Below are positions 55,553-64,000 of a DNA stretch of 64,000 bases, piece after piece. Position numbers and translations under genes: made by a program. Under the pieces are notes generated by a model, which did no database searches, was not told the DNA's origin, and was given only the letters and a program-made list of their open reading frames with translations. How positions within the stretch are numbered: the first letter of the stretch is position 1; each line of letters begins with the position of its first letter. The stretch comes from Tragulus kanchil (lineage: Eukaryota; Chordata; Mammalia; Artiodactyla; Tragulidae), in NCBI GenBank assembly GCA_022376925.1, contig JAIOJX010000031.1:141564854-141628853 (forward strand), read 5' to 3'.

Positions 55553-58260
55553 GAGACCTATGCGCTCTCCTGGGGTCTCGGTCCCCGCCTTGGGTGGGGC
55601 ATCTGCTGGGGGACTCGGACTGACGAAGCTGGCCCTTAAGGCCCTGGCCTTCAGGCGTTGCTCCCCGTTAAGGAGTGGGGGTGGCCCGAAGTCTGGCAGC
55701 GGCTGCGCCAGGGTCGTGACCTCGTGGGTCGACAGGAACCGCACAGGGGAGAAGCGGTTGGCACGTAGTACAAACTCACACCTGGGGGGCTGGATGCCTG
55801 TTTCTATCAACAAGTTCCCCCCGAGTCTTCCTAGCACCCACGGAGTCCTCTGGGGTTTGGCTGGGCCGAAGGGCTGTGCCCCAAGTCTTGCGGGCCACAG
55901 CTGAATTCCCAGCGAAGGGTCTCCCAGCCTTTCGTTTCATTCCCTGATCCTGGGAAGGGGAGAGGGTGTTGAGCCTTCTTTCCCGGGAGACCTGGTTCTT
56001 GTAGCCACAAAGCTACCTTATTCCGCCCCAGTCTGACCCTGCCTTTGGGATGGAGCCTGGAATGAGGCCTGGCCTGGGCCTGGGACTCTGCTTCTCCTTC
56101 CACCGGCGCGGGTTGGACATTCTACCCTCGAACTGAAGTCGCCCGCTCTCGCCCTGCCGCAAGCCCCTGCTTCCTCGGCACCCCGGGTACCAGGCCCCGC
56201 TGGGCCCCCGGTCGAGGCTAGAAGGGACAGGAGAGGAGGTTTCGTTTTCTCGTGCCAAGCAGAAAGCGGCGAAAAGGCGGCCGCGGCGTCCCGGGGGCGG
56301 GGGTGGAGGCACGCCGATGGTATCAGCATTATTGATGGGGAAATATTAGGGGCAGGAGCCCCGGAGGTCTCAGGTTCCCGGTCCCTCCCCTACCCGGAGG
56401 TGGGAGGGACGGACGGTGTGGGGGGTGGCGGGGTGGGTTGGGACGCGGGCGGCTGAAGGCACCCGCATTAACCACTCTTGGGATTTCTCTCTATTTTTCT
56501 TGTCTGAAAGTTGGGGTGGCGGGAGAGAAGAAGGAAGAATTGACTTGGCTAGGACATAGCCCTTAAGCTCGTTCCCAGTACTGAGGCCAGAGGGGTGGGG
56601 TGGGGGTGGGGAGGAGTTCAGGAAAAATTATCAAAAGCAAAGACAAGTTTAGAAAGCCCACCATAGGCTTTCCCCGGGTGATTTTCCCTGAGACCTATGC
56701 GCTCTCCTGGGGTCTCGGTCCCCGCCTTGGGTGGGGCATCTGCTGGGGGACTCGGACTGACGAAGCTGGCCCTTAAGGCCCTGGCCTTCAGGCGTTGCTC
56801 CCCGTTAAGGAGTGGGGGTGGCCCGAAGTCTGGCAGCGGCTGCGCCAGGGTCGTGACCTCGTGGGTCGACAGGAACCGCACAGGGGAGAAGCGGTTGGCA
56901 CGTAGTACAAACTCACACCTGGGGGGCTGGATGCCTGTTTCTATCAACAAGTTCCCCCCGAGTCTTCCTAGCACCCACGGAGTCCTCTGGGGTTTGGCTG
57001 GGCCGAAGGGCTGTGCCCCAAGTCTTGCGGGCCACAGCTGAATTCCCAGCGAAGGGTCTCCCAGCCTTTCGTTTCATTCCCTGATCCTGGGAAGGGGAGA
57101 GGGTGTTGAGCCTTCTTTCCCGGGAGACCTGGTTCTTGTAGCCACAAAGCTACCTTATTCCGCCCCAGTCTGACCCTGCCTTTGGGATGGAGCCTGGAAT
57201 GAGGCCTGGCCTGGGCCTGGGACTCTGCTTCTCCTTCCACCGGCGCGGGTTGGACATTCTACCCTCGAACTGAAGTCGCCCGCTCTCGCCCTGCCGCAAG
57301 CCCCTGCTTCCTCGGCACCCCGGGTACCAGGCCCCGCTGGGCCCCCGGTCGAGGCTAGAAGGGACAGGAGAGGAGGTTTCGTTTTCTCGTGCCAAGCAGA
57401 AAGCGGCGAAAAGGCGGCCGCGGCGTCCCGGGGGCGGGGGTGGAGGCACGCCGATGGTATCAGCATTATTGATGGGGAAATATTAGGGGCAGGAGCCCCG
57501 GAGGTCTCAGGTTCCCGGTCCCTCCCCTACCCGGAGGTGGGAGGGACGGACGGTGTGGGTGGTGGCGGGGTGTGTTGGGACGCGGGCGGCTGAAGGCACC
57601 CGCATTAACCACTCTTGGGATTTCTCTCTATTTTTCTTGTCTGAAAGTTGGGGTGGCGGGGAGAGAAGAAGGAAGAATTGACTTGGCTAGGACATAGCCC
57701 TTAAGCTCGTTCCCAGTACTGAGGCCAGAGGGGTGGGGTGGGGGGTGGGGGAGGAGTTCAGGAAAAATTATCAAAAGCAAAGACAAGTTTAGAAAGCCCA
57801 CCATAGGCTCGGTGATTTTCCAAGCCCCGGTGCTTCGCTTCCCCGAGAGTTTCAGAAACTCCTTCCTTAACTGCTGTCGCTCAAATCTTCATCTCTCTTT
57901 GGCCACTGGAGAGGCTTCGAACCTGAGGCCTGGGGGAACAGGTTCAGGCGTGGACCCCCGGCCCCCTTGGAGTGTGCGCCGCGAGCGCTTTGCGCACTGG
58001 CTCCCCAGCAGGAAAGTCGCGGCGGCGGCAAAAAAAGGCGCACTTTCGTGGGGGGAACCGGCCGTCCGCAGCCAAGGGCTATCTCCAGACCGGCGCCGGG
58101 TGCAGCGCGGGGACCAGGCGCCCAGGCGCCGGCTCCGGGCGGCGGGAAATTCTGCAGTGGCGAGCGGAGGGCGGGCTTGGTAACCAGCCGCGCGCATCCC
58201 AGTCAAGGGTCCCCGACTGCCAGCAAACTTCCTCTTCTCCGGCAGGGCCATCCGTTTGCC
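55550..58260. other. Upstream CpG-rich block, inflated by a duplication
   Basis: This is GC- and CpG-rich DNA about 3-6 kb upstream of SALL1. About 1.1 kb of it is counted twice (55,553-56,690 and 56,690-57,827), so the real block is shorter. It holds AT islands such as the one around 56,318-56,348 (GGTATCAGCATTATTGATGG). No coding signal is convincing. It may be a second CpG island or a shore of the promoter island. Confidence 0.55.
55553..57827. repeat. Tandem duplicate block 14, upstream CpG-rich DNA (offset 1137)
   Basis: Copy 1 is 55,553-56,690 and copy 2 is 56,690 to about 57,827. The end of copy 1 differs from copy 2 (AGGCTTTCCCCGGGTG against AGGCTCGGTG), and G runs differ by one base near 56,520/57,658 and 56,600/57,738. 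Confidence 0.95.
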
Positions 58261-58538
58261 GGGGTTTAGAAACGGACTTCTTCGCTGGCGAGAGCAAGCG
58301 CCTGTTTGTTTGCTTTTTTTTTTTTTATTTTTAAACTTTCCGTCTACATTGAATGTCTTGCAGTTACGTTCACTTCACCCCGTATGCATCCATGCCTGGC
58401 TAAGGGGTCTCCCGGTATAAAAATGCCTCCCAAAGGAAATGTATTGAGGTAGAGAAAGCGAAAAAGACTCACTGAATTTATACAAAGAAAACCTTCGCTT
58501 CCTTTTGGTTAAAATCCTTGTGTGGTCTTCTGAGCATG

Positions 58539-58582
<44 letters not shown>

Positions 58583-59610
58583 CCATCACCATGCAATAGA
58601 GTGTAGCTAATTCCTGGAACCTTTTAGAAGGATGTCCAGAAAGCGCAACAGGGTTCACAGATTCATCCCTATCTTTGAGCTCAAAAAGCAGGACTTTTGG
58701 ATCCTAAGAATAGTAATCAGTTCTTATACGGTATCTGTTGGGAAGAGGTCTGGGAACTCTGGTGTCCTGGACTCTGTGGATTTGGGGGTGTGAAGGGGGG
58801 CGGGGGGCTCTGCCAGGAAGCTCATTTTCATTCATAAAAGAGATCCGCTCAAATGACCTCCCTATGGGATGCCTGGATGAACTAATTTGGCAAGTCTCTT
58901 GCAACAAACTTTACACACACACACACACACACACACACTGCCTGTTTCTCAGCTTAAGGTCCTTTTTTAAAGAACAGGTCAACAGTTCCAAAAGAGAGAG
59001 GCATGTTAGTTTGGTAGAAAGCTCTATACGGTAAGACCTTGCTAGTGGATGGCTTCTCCTTGGTCCGTGTTCAGAGAGGGACGCGCTGTTTGGTTTCTGT
59101 TTGATCAATCCAGTGGCTACATGGAGCCGTGCTGGGGGCCTGACCCTGGTCTAGCTGGCAGCCTGTGGGGAAGGCTGGACTGGATCTCACATTATGGGTA
59201 ATTTTCAGATCCCCCAAATCTCCACGGCTGTGCCTCTCTGAGAGAATATTTCTCTCTACTGAGAAAGGGCTGTCTCTGAGTAAGAGAAGTATTTCTTCTC
59301 CGGGCTGGAGTGACTCCAAGTTCTCACTTTACCCCATCCCCACGGAAAGTTCCAGTTCATCCATCCTGTGCATTTCAAACCTGCATCCCTTGTCACTCCA
59401 TATGTGTGAGGAGGAAACAAAAAGGGGTGATAACCGACCCCTCTCTTCTCTTTCTTTCATCTTTTTCTGCTCAAGGAAGTTTTCTAAACTGTTGCACTAA
59501 TATGAACGTCTTTCTCCTGACGTTCATCCTCATTTTTTCAGCCATGGTTTCTAACTTCACATCCAGTTGAATCTGGAGTTTTACGTTTAAGAGGTGACAA
59601 TTTCCCAATT
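58260..59610. other. 5' flank with two CA microsatellites
   Basis: CA/AC runs lie at about 58,541-58,581 and 58,912-58,939. No gene or SINE is seen. The runs explain the valine/cysteine-repeat open frames on the minus strand. Confidence 0.6.
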
Positions 59611-61785
59611 CCAAACCTGTCACCCTGCTTCCTTGTGGCTTCTCTAAACAGAGGCAATTGCCTCTTGAGTTACAGTCCTGAAACCACCTACACATTCATG
59701 TCAGAAAGTGGTTGCAATTTTTTTTTTCTGCCTCTTCTCATTTATAATGCTCATTGTGGCCCGGTCTCCATTCTTTCATCCTGGGTCTCCCCCACCCCTA
59801 GACTCTTTGACATATGTCATAGTTAAACTCCATCCCTGGAAACCTTGCTCAGAATCTCGGTCAGATTCTAATGCATGTAACTTTTGCTTAGACCTTGGCC
59901 CAGGACGTGCTGCAGCCTTTCCCCAGGGCCTGAAAAACCATGATGATGCCAGCAAACCTCTCCTTCTCTAACCCAAACAAAAAGATTTCAGGAGAATTGG
60001 GGTGGCAGCGTTTTCCAGGTTTGTTTTTCTGTTCTCTTTCCCTCCTGGCCTCCCTAGTGCCTCCAGTTGGGAAGGATCATGCTGAGAGAACCAGCCACTT
60101 AACTCAGTCCCCACGTCCCGTTGACAATCTCTCCTCTCCTTAGCTCAGATATTTGCCAGGAACCAGCTTTATTCGCATGTCTTGCTTGCGAGGTGGAGCT
60201 GGATTCTTGCGGCCCCTATGCTGGTTCTGTCATTTGCCAGTGCCTTGGGAACATGGTCCTGGGCATGCACCCATGTGGTGGGTAGCTTTGGTCAAATGAA
60301 TTTCCCCAGCCTCTGTTTCCTGCTCCATCAAGTGTAGCTAATGGAGAGGAAGCGCACAGCTTCAGAGCATCCAGCAAAGACTCGGCGTTGCCTCCTCCTA
60401 GCAGTGTGACCTCCATATGCCTCCAACAGTTTCTCATCTGTTAAATAGAGATAATAATAGTGCTTATTTCATAGAGCTCTTGAGGGTTAAAAGAGTTAAT
60501 ATGTGTGAAGAGTTTAGAATAGTGGCTGGTATGTAATTAGCACAACATAAGTGTTAACTATTATTGTTATTACCTCGCATGCTTGTTGTGGAAATCTAAT
60601 GATGCAATATGGCTACAATACCATTCTCTATTCATCCGGGTGCTGTGTGTGTTCAGGCTTCACCGACTCTTTGCCCCGACCCACAGGCCCTCCAGCCCAC
60701 CAAACCTGTCACCCTGCTTCCTTGTGGCTTCTCTAAACAGAGGCAATTGCCTCTTGAGTTACAGTCCTGAAACCACCTACACATTCATGTCAGAAAGTGG
60801 TTGCAATTTTTTTTTTCTGCCTCTTCTCATTTATAATGCTCATTGTGGCCCGGTCTCCATTCTTTCATCCTGGGTCTCCCCCACCCCTAGACTCTTTGAC
60901 ATATGTCATAGTTAAACTCCATCCCTGGAAACCTTGCTCAGAATCTCGGTCAGATTCTAATGCATGTAACTTTTGCTTAGACCTTGGCCCAGGACGTGCT
61001 GCAGCCTTTCCCCAGGGCCTGAAAAACCATGATGATGCCAGCAAACCTCTCCTTCTCTAACCCAAACAAAAAGATTTCAGGAGAATTGGGGTGGCAGCGT
61101 TTTCCAGGTTTGTTTTTCTGTTCTCTTTCCCTCCTGGCCTCCCTAGTGCCTCCAGTTGGGAAGGATCATGCTGAGAGAACCAGCCACTTAACTCAGTCCC
61201 CACGTCCCGTTGACAATCTCTCCTCTCCTTAGCTCAGATATTTGCCAGGAACCAGCTTTATTCGCATGTCTTGCTTGCGAGGTGGAGCTGGATTCTTGCG
61301 GCCCCTATGCTGGTTCTGTCATTTGCCAGTGCCTTGGGAACATGGTCCTGGGCATGCACCCATGTGGTGGGTAGCTTTGGTCAAATGAATTTCCCAGCCT
61401 CTGTTTCCTGCTCCATCAAGTGTAGCTAATGGAGAGGAAGCGCACAGCTTCAGAGCATCCAGCAAAGACTCGGCGTTGCCTCCTCCTAGCAGTGTGACCT
61501 CCATATGCCTCCAACAGTTTCTCATCTGTTAAATAGAGATAATAATAGTGCTTATTTCATAGAGCTCTTGAGGGTTAAAAGAGTTAATATGTGTGAAGAG
61601 TTTAGAATAGTGGCTGGTATGTAATTAGCACAACATAAGTGTTAACTATTATTGTTATTACCTCGCATGCTTGTTGTGGAAATCTAATGATGCAATATGG
61701 CTACAATACCATTCTCTATTCATCCGGGTGCTGTGTGTGTTCAGGCTTCACCGACTCTTTGCAGACCCACAGGCTCCAGCCCACC
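59611..61785. repeat. Tandem duplicate block 15 (offset 1089)
   Basis: Copy 1 runs 59,611-60,699 and copy 2 60,700 to about 61,785. Copy 1 stops inside the first 40 bases of the SINE that is complete after copy 2, with extra bases there (TTGCCCCGACCCACAGGCCC against TTGCAGACCCACAGGC). A MIR is included in both. Confidence 0.95.
60300..60575 (+). mobile_element. MIR SINE relic (duplicate at 61,389-61,664)
   Basis: Well-preserved MIR text: TTTCTCATCTGTTAAATAGAG, ATAATAATAGTGCTTATTTC, GAGGGTTAAAAGAGTTAATA and AGAATAGTGGCTGGTATG. Confidence 0.85.
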
Positions 61786-61944
61786 AGGCTCCTCTGTCCA
61801 CGGGATTTCCCAGGCAAGAATACGGAAATGGATTGCTACATTCTACCCCAGGGGATCTTCTCGACCTGGGGATCGAACCCGCGGCTCTTGCATCTCCTAC
61901 AATGACAGGCAGGTTCTTTACCCCGAGCGCCACTTGGGAAGCCC
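61741..61944 (-). mobile_element. Bov-tA-type SINE (start repeated at 60,655-60,699)
   Basis: Reverse text: CCACCAGGCTCCTCTGTCC, CCCAGGCAAGAATACGG, GGGGATCGAACCCGCGGC and CGAGCGCCACTTGGGAAGCC. Confidence 0.93.
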
Positions 61945-63535
61945 TATTCATCCTGCCATCCATTCATTTATTTATTCATTCATTCACTCCACAGAGTAAC
62001 ATGCAGGACATGGGGAATAACTATGAAACAAACACTATCATTCCTTTCAATGAATCAAACAGATTATTTCCCAGGATCCTGTTATTATTGCCTGGTTCTG
62101 AGGCTGAGGAACAGGATAGAAGTGAAAGAAGAACAGTGGGAGATCTCAGAGAATGTCTAACAGTCTAATAGAAAGTCCCAGTTTGTAAAGAAAAGGAAAA
62201 TGTGAGCAGGTGGCGCATCCTCCCAGTCCTGGTATGGTGTGGTTGGTTCCTTTGGGTCAAGGACAGATCATCTTCATGCTTCTAGAAGGTTCACAGACAC
62301 CGGTGGACATGTAAGTGGCCTGCTGCTTAGGTGCCAGGCTGCGTGCTCCTGGTTGTCTTATTTGGCTCACGTATTTGGCTTTTTGATGGTATGGACTCCT
62401 ATGAGTGATGCCAAAAACAACACAATAAAACTGGTGCTGTTTATTTTGGAGCCCCTGTGAAAGGTATAGATCCCTCACAGTGTTCACGTAGATCCCCACT
62501 TCTGGCTTTTTCTGCTTTCCAATTTTGTCTGACCAGAAAAACGAAATCATGGTCACTCTAGTGGAGCTTTCTGCAGCCATATCTAGTGGCTGAGATGGAA
62601 GAATCCTCCTGTCAAGTTTGCTTTTTCTGGATGCAAAACCTCCAATGGCTGCTGCATGGACCCGCTTTATAGTATCGCCATGTTGTGACCCAGGGTAACG
62701 TCCCATTTACCGGTGGAATGCACAGGGCTCTTGTGACCTCCCTCCCTTCCCCTGTGCATTTGAGATTAAAACACATTTTGTGGTTCGAATCTGGAAAAAG
62801 AATGAAAGCGTGTGGGCCAAATGCCTGTTCACCGTGGAGCTGCTGGGTAAACCTGGATAGAGAATAGCCCGTGTGCCCCTTCCGCGAGGCAGTCACAGCT
62901 TCCTGGGGAAGCATCTACCAGCGGACGTAGTCTAAGCCCGTCACAGATGCCAGTGAGCAGAGGGTGAGGCTGCTTGTATTCCCCAGTGTTGAGGGAGCAG
63001 ACTCGATTTAATCTGTCACTTGATGTCCTGCTCCTCAAAAATAGTGCCCCGAGGCCCTCAGGGGCTTTATTTAGAGCCTCTTAGGAGCTTGGCAGTATGT
63101 AAATTATGCGTGAGTGTCCTTCATGGCTCCCGGTGGTCACAATCAGAGGGATTTAAACATGATTTAGCCTTTCGGATGATTTGTGGGAGCGCTGGAGCCA
63201 GCCAGTGTGCTGGTGACAGCCTGGGCTGGGGTTCTCACCATTGCATTAAATAGGTTTCCATGTCTTGGCTGCTCTGTCTATTTGCCTCCTGGCCTCGGAG
63301 TTGGTCTGCGAGTCAGCCCCCAGTGTTTGGGGGTGACCTCTCAAATATCTTGGCCGTATCAGGGAGTTCTCAGGTTTTCAAAATGGAAGGTTTTACAAAG
63401 TTTAAAAAATACCATCCAGTCTATAATGACTGCAGAGCTTCCCATTCATTTATACTTCCAGTCAACTCACATTTATTGAGCACCTACTATATGTGCCTTA
63501 TAGGTGTTGGTTTGGCTAATTTCAGTGTTTAAGTA
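61945..63535. other. SALL1 5' flank, mostly single copy
   Basis: No gene is supported. ATTC-type short repeats at 61,960-61,985 and ACATTTATTGAGCACCTACT at 63,469-63,488 suggest old L2/MIR-type relics. The 149-codon minus-strand frame at 62,257-62,706 has no recognisable domain. Confidence 0.45.
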
Positions 63536-63590
63536 ACACTGTACAAAAACCTAAATGAATTTTTTTGGCCAACTCAGTATTTTAGGCATC
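63536..63590 (+). mobile_element. Bov-B/ART2-type tail fragment
   Basis: The text AAAAACCTAAATGAATTTTT followed by TGGCCAACTCAGTA matches the end of ruminant Bov-B-derived repeats. It is only a short piece. Confidence 0.5.
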
Positions 63591-63699
63591 CAGCTTGAAA
63601 AAGTTTGCTCCTTCTACTCCATTCCTCTTCTTCTCCCCTTTTTTTGATATGATACTTTCAGGAGGGTTAAGGAATTTTTTTTTTTAATAATTGATCTTT

Positions 63700-63895
63700 C
63701 CAGTTGAGTGGATGAAATGAATTATAGAATATCCACATAGTGAAATATTACTCAACCACAAACAAGGAACTACTGATATTTGCAGTGATGTGGATAAATC
63801 TCTACAGTATTAAGCTGCATGAAACCAGGACTGAAATCAGAAGCCAGAATGGAAATAACATAAAGTATCACTGGATTTACATAACTTTATAGATA
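63700..63895 (+). mobile_element. L1 3'-end relic
   Basis: The text AGTGAAATATTACTCAACC, GCAGTGATGTGGATAAATC and AAGCTGCATGAAACCAGG resembles the mammalian L1 3' region. It is truncated and diverged. Confidence 0.6.
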
Positions 63896-63900
63896 ATGAA

Positions 63901-64000
63901 GGGCTTCCCAGATGGTGCTAGGGGTAAAGAACCCACCTGCCAATGCAAGAGACATAAGAGCCCTGGGTTTGCTCCTTGGGTCAGGACGGTCCCCTGGAGG
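63901..64000 (+). mobile_element. Bov-tA-type SINE, cut by the window end
   Basis: Forward SINE head GGGCTTCCCAGATGGTGCTAG continues through AACCCACCTGCCAATGCAAG to the last base. The rest lies outside the window. Confidence 0.9.

Noticed and set aside
58541..58939. Possible CRISPR-like or satellite repeats
   Set aside because: They are simple CA microsatellites without spacers or longer unit structure.

Overview
The window is nuclear DNA of a mammal, almost certainly a ruminant (bovid-like). Bov-tA/BOVA2-type tRNA SINEs, a CHR-1-type SINE and CHR-2-type SINEs occur throughout, with older mammalian MIR, L2, L1 and MER20/MER5 relics. The only protein-coding gene I can support is SALL1, the spalt-like zinc-finger transcriptional repressor, on the minus strand: exon 1 at 52,179-52,254, exon 2 between 38,693 and 34,158, and exon 3 ending at 31,444.

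The dominant structural feature is a series of 15 head-to-tail near-identical duplications, each about 1.06-1.19 kb, spread through SINE-rich flank, exons, introns and CpG islands alike. Junctions lie near 1087, 4260, 8486, 11700, 14270, 19772, 22288, 32338, 35614, 39797, 42925, 46985, 50396, 56690 and 60700. The two copies differ mostly by small and homopolymer indels close to the junctions. This is best explained as an assembly fault, with overlapping contig ends placed side by side or badly gap-filled, and not as biology. One duplication lies inside SALL1 exon 2 and breaks the reading frame; another duplicates exon 3 completely; a third repeats the first bases of exon 2. Keeping one copy of each gives 76 + 3437 + 441 nt, an uninterrupted frame of 1317 residues, close to the 1324 of human SALL1. 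The real locus is therefore probably about 47 kb.

Layout on the plus strand: 1-26 kb is the SALL1 3' flank, with a possible TATA/CpG promoter-like element (duplicated), candidate conserved noncoding DNA, a solo LTR and most of the interspersed repeats. 26-30.5 kb is repeat-poor and contains a CpG island at 28.5-29.5 kb. 30.5-31.4 kb is the SALL1 3' UTR. 31.4-52.3 kb is SALL1 itself, with intron 1 nearly free of recent SINEs. 52.0-54.2 kb is the promoter CpG island. 54.2-58.3 kb is GC-rich upstream flank with a possible divergent exon. 58.3-64 kb is ordinary 5' flank with microsatellites, MIR and SINEs, and a SINE cut by the window end.

SALL1 normally works with nothing else in this window. 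The repeat-poor gene body surrounded by CpG islands and candidate conserved DNA fits a developmental regulator with long-range control. I found no bacterial-type system, CRISPR array or novel gene cluster.
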